This document shows positions 7,241-12,518 of a stretch of 12,518 bases of DNA, piece after piece. Both the position numbers and the translations under genes were made by a program. The notes under the pieces are model-generated. The model did no database searches. It was not told where the DNA came from and saw only the letters and a list, made by a program, of their open reading frames with translations. The first letter of the stretch is position 1. Every line of letters begins with the position of its first letter. Origin of the DNA: a bacterium (Candidatus Gribaldobacteria) CG_4_10_14_0_8_um_filter_33_9 (lineage in GTDB: Bacteria; Patescibacteriota; Minisyncoccia; Minisyncoccales; CG1-02-41-26). The DNA lies in the NCBI GenBank assembly GCA_002785165.1, contig PFMI01000025.1, positions 1 through 12,518 on the forward strand, read 5' to 3'.

Positions 7241-7816
7241 TTATTTTCTTTCTATCGGCTTAACATCTAACCATTTACACCCGATTTTATTTTCTTTCGC
7301 TTGTTTTTCTCCAATAGAAATTTCTTTTTGATATTTAATATTTTCTGGAAAAAAATAAGCTATTGCCAATCCGTTTTTTACCAATTCCAAACTAACATTT
7401 TTGTCGTCAATAAATACATATCTCAAATAGCGGCAATACTGGTCTAAATTTTTCTCTCCTTTTTCTAATTTCACTTCGCGATTTAAAATGAATTCTTCTA
7501 ATTTATTTTTAGCAGCGTCATAACAAGAATAATCTTTTTCATCTGCGTTAATGCCTAAAATTCTGACCGCGTAGCCATTTTCAATTAAAAAAGTGTCTCC
7601 ATCAATAATTTTAACAGCCATTTTAATTGTCCCATCTGGAAGATCGGGAATGTTTTTGCACTCCGAATGTCCCGAGTGTCCCCAAGAGGTTTGATCCTTG
7701 GGCAAGGTTGATATTTTTATTGCTCCTTCAACAATTAAAGTTCCCGCAATAATCGTTAAAAACATTCTTATAAAAAGTTTATTAAATCTATTGTTTCCAT
7801 TAAAAACTTTTTTCAT
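7241..7816 (-). CDS. Membrane-anchored thermonuclease-like protein
   Basis: Staphylococcal-nuclease (SNase/TNase) fold protein of 191 residues. Residues 13-34 are a hydrophobic signal anchor, so the domain (about 64-185) should face outward. By alignment to S. aureus nuclease, IDGDTF gives D72 and D74 (D19, D21), R85 matches R35, E93 matches E43, and R129 in DQYCRYLRY matches R87. The usual D40 is N90 (GINADE instead of GIDTPE), so one calcium ligand is changed though the catalytic arginines and glutamate remain. C53, C98, C128 and C180 could form disulfides if exported. The linker has a tandem Gly-His-Ser repeat (residues 46-51). It starts 2 bases after the MurE-type ligase stop and is the last gene of its operon. 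A role in degrading outside DNA is an inference from location and fold. Confidence 0.85.
   Translation of the reverse strand: MKKVFNGNNRFNKLFIRMFLTIIAGTLIVEGAIKISTLPKDQTSWGHSGHSECKNIPDLPDGTIKMAVKIIDGDTFLIENGYAVRILGINADEKDYSCYDAAKNKLEEFILNREVKLEKGEKNLDQYCRYLRYVFIDDKNVSLELVKNGLAIAYFFPENIKYQKEISIGEKQAKENKIGCKWLDVKPIERK
7665..7682. repeat. 9-base tandem duplication in nuclease linker
   Basis: GAATGTCCC is followed at once by GAGTGTCCC, one mismatch apart. On the coding (minus) strand this gives the repeated tripeptide Gly-His-Ser between the membrane anchor and the nuclease domain. The flanking CACTC (7659-7663) pairs with GAGTG (7674-7678). Confidence 0.5.
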
Positions 7817-7818
7817 TT

Positions 7819-9093
7819 TTATTTTTTTAATTTTTTAAATTCTTCACGAACAATTTCGCGGTCATTCCAGGGAATTTTCTTGCCCTTTTCAACGCACATC
7901 CACAGCTCGCAGCCTTTGCCGGTAATTATAATCGTGTCGTTTTTATTTGCCAAATTTAAAGCTTTTTTGATTGCTTCTCGACGATCTAAAATTTCAGTTG
8001 CTTTTAAATTTTGAATTCCAGATTTTATCATTGATAAAATCTGGATAGGATTTTCATCATACGGGTCTTCGTTGGTGATAATTATTTCATCGCAATATTT
8101 TGCCGCTATTTTCCCAAAAATTTGTCTTTTCCATTTATCTCTGCCGCCACCGCAAGCGCCCAATACACAAATTAGCTTAGCGACTTGCTTGCCTGCCTGC
8201 GCAGGCAAATAGTTTGTGGATAGTGTTTGATAAACCTTTTCTAAAGCAACCGGAGTAATCGCGTAATCAATAAAAACCTTAAACGGTTGAGAAATTACTT
8301 CCTCCATTCTGCCCGGAATTCCCTCAATTTTTTCCATGGTTTTTTTGCAAATTTCCAAACTAATTTTTTGCGACATTCCAACACAAATCGCGGCCAGCGC
8401 ATTATAAATATTAAAATTTCCCAATAATTTTAAATTAATATTCAAATCTTCTAATTCTTCTAAAATTTTTGAATTTTTATCTATAATTTTGATTATTGCC
8501 TTTTGCCCTTTGACTTTATATAGATATTTTTTTTTGGCAGGGAATTGTAAAAAATATTCCGCATTCTCATCGTCAATGTTCACAATGTGAATATTTTTTG
8601 TTGCCTGAAATAATTTTCCTTTGGCTTGACGATAATTTTCAAAACAATGATGCCTTTCAATATGCTCTGGAGATAAATTAGTGAATATGGCTGTTTCAAA
8701 ATTAATAAATCTATGACGGTGCTGCAAGATTCCTTCCGAACTTACTTCTATCACAACATATTGGCAATTATTAAGCGCAGCCGTTCTTAATAATTTTTGT
8801 AAAGCAAATCGTCCTGGCATGGTCATCCTTGATTCGTTCAACCATTTTTTTTTTCCAACTTGAAATTTTATAGAAGAGGAAATGGCAACTTTATATCCCG
8901 CTTGTTCTAAAATTTTAGAAATCATTTCTACTGTTGTTGTTTTTCCATTGGTACCCGTAACGCCAATAACTTTTAATTTTCTGGAAGGAAATCTATAAAT
9001 CAAAGCGCCTAAAAAAGCCAGCAGAAAATGATACTTGTTTAATAAAAATTCAAACAAGGGTTTGGGAAAAATTTTGCGAATTAAAGATTTCAT
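7819..9093 (-). CDS. murE: MurE-type Mur ligase lacking most of domain 1
   Basis: Mur ligase of 424 residues that adds the third amino acid to the UDP-MurNAc peptide. The P-loop GVTGTNGKTTT lies at 44-54, about 60-70 residues earlier than in full MurE, so most of the UDP-binding domain is missing. In its place is a short basic then hydrophobic segment (about 17-34) that might touch the membrane. Other marks are EVSSEG (116-121), PEHIERH (142-148), K158 in YRQAKGKLF (carbamylated lysine position), GNFNIYNA, PGRMEEV (260-266) and GKGCELW (392-398). DYAHTP is DYAITP (276-281). NEDPYDENP (341-349) stands where DAP-adding MurE has DNPR, so the arginine that reads the substrate is tyrosine. I chose the ATG at 9093 because it overlaps the upstream stop as ATGA and starts where the recognisable protein begins. 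Residues 296-302 come from a palindrome. Confidence 0.85.
   Translation of the reverse strand: MKSLIRKIFPKPLFEFLLNKYHFLLAFLGALIYRFPSRKLKVIGVTGTNGKTTTVEMISKILEQAGYKVAISSSIKFQVGKKKWLNESRMTMPGRFALQKLLRTAALNNCQYVVIEVSSEGILQHRHRFINFETAIFTNLSPEHIERHHCFENYRQAKGKLFQATKNIHIVNIDDENAEYFLQFPAKKKYLYKVKGQKAIIKIIDKNSKILEELEDLNINLKLLGNFNIYNALAAICVGMSQKISLEICKKTMEKIEGIPGRMEEVISQPFKVFIDYAITPVALEKVYQTLSTNYLPAQAGKQVAKLICVLGACGGGRDKWKRQIFGKIAAKYCDEIIITNEDPYDENPIQILSMIKSGIQNLKATEILDRREAIKKALNLANKNDTIIITGKGCELWMCVEKGKKIPWNDREIVREEFKKLKK
8018..8044. repeat. 13-1-13 palindrome in the MurE-type gene
   Basis: Perfect inverted repeat with 13-base arms (left arm CCAGATTTTATCA) around one T. It codes for part of a helix just after the NEDPYDENP motif. 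The protein length here matches other MurE proteins, so unlike the GC-rich hairpin upstream it does not look like extra sequence. Confidence 0.7.
8189..8208. repeat. In-frame GC-rich hairpin in the MurE-type gene
   Basis: Arms TTGCCTGC and GCAGGCAA enclose the loop CTGC. On the coding strand it gives LPAQAGK (residues 296-302), between TLSTN and the strand VAKLICVLGACGGGRDK, a loop that is shorter in most MurE proteins. It shares CCTGCGCA and the Pro-Ala-Gln reading with the murD palindrome. Confidence 0.65.
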
Positions 9094-9872
9094 TTTAAAA
9101 ATAAAAGAATAAGACGGATAAGAGTTTTTGTTTCTTCCTGATCTTTGACTTTTATACAAGATACTCCCGCGCGTTTTACTACGTAATTATTATCGTCTTT
9201 ATAAAATGTTTCAGCGACATACACAATTTCTTTTTTAGAGACAGACAATAATTTCATTATTTGCCTTATTCCGTATGCCTTGTCAATTCCTTTTTTTGTT
9301 ATGTCTATTGAAGTGGTTCCGGTTATATATATGTTAAAATTAGGCAAATATTTTTTTAAAGCAGTTCTAATTTGAGGTCGGGTGTCGTTTTTCATATTCC
9401 ACTCTTTTTTTTTAATAAATGTTGCTTTTTGTCCCAGCGCTGAAAAAGTAATTTGGCTTTTTCGTTCTTCTATGACTTTACCGTATGTTTTTTTAGGCGG
9501 AATATAATAAATGTCGCACAAAGCTTTTTTAAAAGCTGTGAAGACCTTTATTTTTTCTTTTGTTAATAATGCATTTTCATATACTTTTTGCCATTTGTTA
9601 ACTTGATATTTGTACAAGCTTCCTCCATTAACAGGAAGAATAAAAAGATTTTTAAATCGCGTTTTAGCGCATTTTAAATAATTAAAAAGTTGTTTGTTAA
9701 TTTGAGGAAAATCCGCGCCACTCGCGATTATCACTATTTTTTTATCAAGCAATTGGCAAATAAGACAAGCCATTTCTATATCCACAGCGATTTTGCTTTT
9801 GGTTAAAGTGCCATCCATATCAAATATAATAATTTTTTTGGTGCGCAATAAATAAATTTGTTTTTCTTGCAT
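9090..9872 (-). CDS. HAD-IIB hydrolase, phosphomannomutase-like
   Basis: HAD-superfamily protein of 260 residues resembling the eukaryotic-type phosphomannomutase family, whose members isomerise hexose 6-phosphate and 1-phosphate in the cytoplasm. Motif I FDMDGTLT (17-24) provides the nucleophile D18 and acid/base D20. Motif II is S51 in ASGAD. The cap domain has ERKSQITFSALGQKA (136-150), close to the family's substrate-side sequence, and GTTSIDITKKGIDKAYGI (185-202) includes the motif III lysine. Motif IV is odd: where relatives have GDxxxxGGND, this has AETFYKDDNN (220-229), so the glycines are lost and the acidic residues are changed. Its stop overlaps the ATG of the MurE-type ligase (ATGA), so the two are translated together. 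A TTG at 9848 is a possible later start. Activity on a sugar phosphate is likely by family but uncertain. Confidence 0.8.
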   Translation of the reverse strand: MQEKQIYLLRTKKIIIFDMDGTLTKSKIAVDIEMACLICQLLDKKIVIIASGADFPQINKQLFNYLKCAKTRFKNLFILPVNGGSLYKYQVNKWQKVYENALLTKEKIKVFTAFKKALCDIYYIPPKKTYGKVIEERKSQITFSALGQKATFIKKKEWNMKNDTRPQIRTALKKYLPNFNIYITGTTSIDITKKGIDKAYGIRQIMKLLSVSKKEIVYVAETFYKDDNNYVVKRAGVSCIKVKDQEETKTLIRLILLFLK

Positions 9873-9914
9873 AGTATTTATAATAATATATTATTTAATA
9901 ATAACACAAAATAA
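9873..9914. promoter_or_regulatory. 42-base divergent promoter region
   Basis: Only 42 bases, nearly all A and T, separate the ATG codons of the HAD gene (minus) and the M16 peptidase (plus). TATAAT occurs on the plus strand at 9879-9884, and TATATT/TATTAT-like boxes read on the minus strand through 9883-9900. There is no Shine-Dalgarno on either side. If both promoters are here, the -10 boxes overlap and the messages have very short or no leaders. Confidence 0.5.
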
Positions 9915-11180
9915 ATGTATAAAAAAACAATTCTTAAAAATGGGCTGCGAATAATTACCGCGCCCATGAAAAACACAGAGGCAGTAACGGTTTTAGTTTT
10001 GGTTGGCGCTGGTTCAAAATATGAGACCAAAAAAATCAACGGCATCTCGCATTTTTTGGAACATATGTTTTTTAAAGGAACAAAAAAAAGGCCTGACAAA
10101 ATTGCCACTATTGAACCCTTAGATAGAATTGGCGGAATTTACAACGCTTTTACCGGCGAAGAATGCACTGGTTATTATGCAAAAGTAAATTCTAAACACT
10201 TGGACATTGTGTTAGATTGGGTTTCAGATATTTATTTAAATTCAAAATTAGAAGAAAAAGAAATTGAAAAAGAAAAAAGAGTAATTGTTGAAGAGATTAA
10301 TATGAATTTAGATTCACCCATGGATTATGTTCACGACCTTTGGCAAAAATTGCTTTATGGAAACCAGCCAGCTGGCTGGTTGATATTAGGAGAAAAAGAA
10401 ATAATATTAAAATTAAAAAGAAAAGATTTTTTAAATTATCAAAAAAATCATTATTCAGCCAAAAATACCGTAATTTGTTTGGCTGGCAATATTAATCCTG
10501 AATTTTCTATAAAAAAAATTAAAAAATATTTTAAAACAATAAACACTTCTCCTTTAAAGGAGAAGTTAAAAGTAATTGAAAAGCAAGACCAACCAAAATT
10601 TTTGGTTCATTTTAAAAAAACCGACCAAACTCATCTTTGCTTGGGAGCGCGAGGTTATAATTTTTTCCATCCGCAAAAATATGTTCAGGATATTTTAGCT
10701 GTAATTTTGGGCGGGATGATGAGTTCTCGACTTTGGATTTCCGTGAGAGAAGAAAAAGGTTTGGCTTATTATATCTCCACTGCTTCGGATAATACTACTG
10801 ATACTGGTTGTTTGGTTACTTGCGCTGGAATAAATACAAAAAGAACAGAGGAAGCGATTGGAATAGTTTTAAAAGAATATAAAAAAATATCAGAAAAAAA
10901 AGTGTCAGAAACCGAGCTTCAAAAAGCCAAAGATAATATTAAAGGCAAAATGGCTTTAGGATTGGAATCATCAAACAGTCAAGCGTCTTTTTATGGAACA
11001 CAGGAATTATTGGAAAACAAGATTTTATTACCAAAAAAAATTTATGCTAAAATTGATAAGATCACAAGCAATGATGTTCTGATGGCGGCAAAAGATATTT
11101 TCCAGCCGAAAAATCTTAACTTGGCATTGCTCGGCCCGCATAAAGATGATAAAATTTTTAAAAAACTATTAATACTTTAA
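9915..11180 (+). CDS. M16 family zinc peptidase
   Basis: Pitrilysin-type (M16B, mitochondrial processing peptidase-like) metallopeptidase of 421 residues. The inverted zinc motif HFLEH (46-50) gives ligands H46 and H50 with E49 as base, and E127 in VIVEEINM, 76 residues after H50, is the third ligand. The second half has the SSRLWISVREEKGLAYYI segment (270-287) whose R and Y bind substrate in this family. Both halves of the clamshell are present, so a homodimer is expected. There is no signal peptide, so it should act in the cytoplasm, on peptides or small proteins. It carries palindromes at 10362-10381 and 10545-10566, both in frame. The start fits the family's usual MYKKTILKNGLRII opening. 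The next gene follows after 3 bases. Confidence 0.92.
   Translation: MYKKTILKNGLRIITAPMKNTEAVTVLVLVGAGSKYETKKINGISHFLEHMFFKGTKKRPDKIATIEPLDRIGGIYNAFTGEECTGYYAKVNSKHLDIVLDWVSDIYLNSKLEEKEIEKEKRVIVEEINMNLDSPMDYVHDLWQKLLYGNQPAGWLILGEKEIILKLKRKDFLNYQKNHYSAKNTVICLAGNINPEFSIKKIKKYFKTINTSPLKEKLKVIEKQDQPKFLVHFKKTDQTHLCLGARGYNFFHPQKYVQDILAVILGGMMSSRLWISVREEKGLAYYISTASDNTTDTGCLVTCAGINTKRTEEAIGIVLKEYKKISEKKVSETELQKAKDNIKGKMALGLESSNSQASFYGTQELLENKILLPKKIYAKIDKITSNDVLMAAKDIFQPKNLNLALLGPHKDDKIFKKLLIL
10362..10381. repeat. 20-base perfect palindrome in M16 gene
   Basis: AACCAGCCAG followed directly by its reverse complement. It codes for NQPAGW (150-155), a segment that fits the family (usually GdqPlGr), so it is probably native sequence that happens to be, or has become, palindromic. 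Confidence 0.55.
10545..10566. repeat. 22-base perfect palindrome in M16 gene
   Basis: ACTTCTCCTTT followed directly by its reverse complement. It codes for TSPLKEKL (about 211-218), in the variable linker between KKYFKTIN and the strand PKFLVHFKK. The position tolerates extra residues in the family, so an inserted element is plausible. Confidence 0.65.
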
Positions 11181-11183
11181 TTT

Positions 11184-12224
11184 ATGTATGAAGAAAAAAC
11201 CTTAAATATAAATTGGGATTTTTGTTTGAAAATTACGGCAATAGTGATTTTACTTTATTTCCTTTTTACGATTAGGAAATTGCTTATTTGGTTTGTTTTT
11301 GCTTTAATCCTTTCCATTCTTTTCAATTTTTCCATAGATTTTTTGGAACAGAAAAAAATTCCAAGAATTTTAGTCGCCATTGTTATTTATTTTGGATTAT
11401 TGACTATTATAAGTGTTTTCCTATATAAATCTGCTCCTATTTTTCTTTTAGAAATTAAACAATTTAGTTCTAATCTTCCTTTGTATTTTCAAAAAATTTC
11501 GCCTTTTTTTGAAAAAATTGGATATGGATTTTTGCAGGATTCCCAGTCCTTTTTATCTTTTTTAGAGAATAATTTAAAAATCGCGGGAGAGAGCGCTGTC
11601 AATGCTTTGATTGCTTTTTTCGGCGGAGTCACAACAATGATATTTGTAATTTCTTTATCTTTCTTTTTGTCTTTGGAAAAAAATTTTTTAGAAAGGGTCT
11701 TGGCTAATTTCGCTCCAATTGGACACAGGGAACGGCTTTTTAATCTTTTACCAAAAGTAAAAAAACAGGTAAGCGGTTGGTTCTTTTCCAGAATTATTGG
11801 AGGTTTATTTGTTGGTCTTTTGTGTTATTTCTTTTTAATTTTTTTGGAAGTAAAACATGCTTTTATATTTAGTTTTGCTTTTGGTATTTTTGATTTTATT
11901 CCTGTGGTTGGGCCTCTTGTCGCGGGAGCGATTATTGTTTTAACAGTTGCGACTGAATCCCTGTCTAAGGCATTTTTTGTTTTATTGGGTTTAATAATTA
12001 TTCAACAAATAGAAAATAACCTTCTTTCCCCTGTTTTGTTTAAAAAATTTACTGGGATTCCTCCTGCTTTGGTATTAATGGCTTTAGCTATTGGCGGAAC
12101 TCTTTGGGGATTTTTAGGCGCAATTTTAGCTATCCCTTTGGCAGGAATTGTTTTTGAAATAGTTGAAAATTATTTAGGATTAAAAAAAGAAGAGGGGAAA
12201 AAAGAGCAAGTAGAGGTTTTATAA
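11184..12224 (+). CDS. AI-2E family membrane transporter
   Basis: Polytopic inner-membrane protein of the AI-2E (YdiK/PerM/TqsA) family, 346 residues, near the usual size. About eight hydrophobic segments are visible: a pair at 15-47, one at 61-82, then after a soluble stretch (83-140) others at 145-163, 203-222, 226-258, 262-275 and 293-325. Family signatures are IFDFIPVVGPLVAGA (235-249), QQIENNLLSPVLFKKF (274-289), GIPPALVLMALAIGGTLWG and FLGAILAIPLAG. The C-terminus is charged. Members export small molecules, among them autoinducer-2, Na+/H+ exchange substrates or, in some annotations, unknown ones; the substrate here cannot be told. It begins 3 bases after the M16 peptidase without a Shine-Dalgarno, so the two are probably co-transcribed. 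Confidence 0.92.
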   Translation: MYEEKTLNINWDFCLKITAIVILLYFLFTIRKLLIWFVFALILSILFNFSIDFLEQKKIPRILVAIVIYFGLLTIISVFLYKSAPIFLLEIKQFSSNLPLYFQKISPFFEKIGYGFLQDSQSFLSFLENNLKIAGESAVNALIAFFGGVTTMIFVISLSFFLSLEKNFLERVLANFAPIGHRERLFNLLPKVKKQVSGWFFSRIIGGLFVGLLCYFFLIFLEVKHAFIFSFAFGIFDFIPVVGPLVAGAIIVLTVATESLSKAFFVLLGLIIIQQIENNLLSPVLFKKFTGIPPALVLMALAIGGTLWGFLGAILAIPLAGIVFEIVENYLGLKKEEGKKEQVEVL

Positions 12225-12228
12225 AAAA

Positions 12229-12315
12229 ACAATAAAAATTTGGCTTAATGGAAAATTTATTGATTCTAAAAAAGCTGACGAAGCTATTTTTTTGGACTAT
12301 AAAGGCAATTTGTCA
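12229..12315 (+). pseudogene. Possible remnant of a PLP aminotransferase start
   Basis: Directly after the AI-2E gene an open frame reads KIWLNGKFIDSKKADEAI... and stops at TAG (12313-12315). KIWLNGKFID closely resembles the first residues of fold-type IV PLP aminotransferases (branched-chain aminotransferase, aminodeoxychorismate lyase). No ATG, GTG or TTG precedes it in frame after the last stop (TAG at 12211-12213), and the expected next motif is missing. It is either a decayed fragment or a chance likeness over about 10 residues. Confidence 0.4.
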
Positions 12316-12346
12316 TAGATTTGGTTATTAATTTTTACAACTATTT

Positions 12347-12518
12347 TTAAATTAACTTTCTTCGGTAAAAGAATTTGCGTATTTCCTCAACTAAGATAAT
12401 TGACGAAGCGATTGGAATAATAACAAGCCATTCTGAAAGCGAGAGTGGTGTTGTATGTAGGATTTTCTGAAAAAATGGTGTATGAAGCGCGGTAAATTGT
12501 AGAAATATGACTATCCCT
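12347..12518 (-). CDS. Cation P-type ATPase, C-terminal part (partial)
   Basis: The last 56 codons of a gene that continues beyond the window edge. The peptide runs FLQFTALHTPFFQKILHT, then TPLSLSEWLVIIPIA, then VEEIRKFFYRR before the stop. This is the usual ending of the C-terminal transmembrane domain of type II (Ca2+/Na+/K+-type) P-type ATPases, where PL(S/T)L.EWL is followed by a last membrane helix and a basic VEE.RKF.RR tail. The ion and the catalytic domains cannot be seen. It converges on the AI-2E gene. The end at 12518 is the window edge, not a start. Confidence 0.85.
   Translation of the reverse strand, partial: GIVIFLQFTALHTPFFQKILHTTPLSLSEWLVIIPIASSIILVEEIRKFFYRRKLI

Noticed and set aside
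9094..9159. Longer MurE-type protein beginning at TTG 9159
   Set aside because: It would overlap the HAD gene by 70 bases and add 22 residues unlike the family, while the ATG at 9093 forms an ATGA overlap and starts where the recognisable protein begins.
9525..9542. Inverted repeat around AGCTTTT in the HAD gene as a regulatory hairpin
   Set aside because: The arms are only 7 bases, AT-rich, and lie in ordinary coding sequence.
10362..10381. Insertion of a mobile palindrome at NQPAGW in the M16 protein
   Set aside because: The residues and length fit the family without an insertion, so only the palindrome itself is reported.
12328..12355. Terminator between the AI-2E gene and the P-type ATPase
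   Set aside because: The TTAATTT/AAATTAA pairing is all A and T and too weak to call.

Overview
The window looks like chromosomal DNA from a small-genome, AT-rich bacterium, most likely of the Candidate Phyla Radiation / Patescibacteria (Parcubacteria-like). The reasons are the low G+C (about 30% by eye), very tight gene packing, near-absence of Shine-Dalgarno sequences, a MurE-type ligase that lacks most of its first domain, the murD-ftsW-murG order, and runs of 7-bp repeats between genes. This placement is inferred from gene style, not from a marker gene.

Layout. Positions 1-117 hold the undecided end of an upstream gene and a strong bidirectional hairpin terminator. Positions 118-1509 (minus) encode a B12-binding-type radical SAM enzyme, the only gene here with a strong Shine-Dalgarno sequence. 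A 243-base divergent promoter region follows. Positions 1753-7240 (plus) form a peptidoglycan and translation operon: murD, ftsW, murG, gltX and a small secreted helical protein. This operon abuts head-on, with no base between stop codons, a minus-strand operon at 7241-9872 that reads, in transcription order, a phosphomannomutase-like HAD protein, a MurE-type ligase (ATGA overlap) and a membrane-anchored thermonuclease-like protein. A 42-base divergent gap leads to a plus-strand pair at 9915-12224: an M16 zinc peptidase and an AI-2E family membrane protein. The last 300 bases hold a possible remnant of a PLP aminotransferase start and, on the minus strand, the C-terminus of a cation P-type ATPase that runs off the edge.

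Function. MurE-type and MurD ligases build the UDP-MurNAc peptide, MurG makes lipid II from the MraY product, and FtsW polymerises lipid II, so four of the genes belong to one cell-wall pathway. MurC, MurF and MraY are not in the window. The HAD protein may relate to sugar phosphates but has an altered metal-binding motif. The M16 peptidase and AI-2E protein are probably co-transcribed.

Main oddity. Several protein-coding genes carry perfect or near-perfect palindromes, kept in frame. In murD and the MurE-type gene two GC-rich palindromes share the octamer CCTGCGCA and encode the same Pro-Ala-Gln core at places where the protein families have variable loops. Two further 13-1-13 and 11-0-11 palindromes lie in the MurE-type and M16 genes. 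A four-unit heptamer array also sits inside murD, like the heptamer arrays found between genes. Together this resembles the protein-coding palindromic elements known in Rickettsia, but in a different lineage and in essential cell-wall genes.
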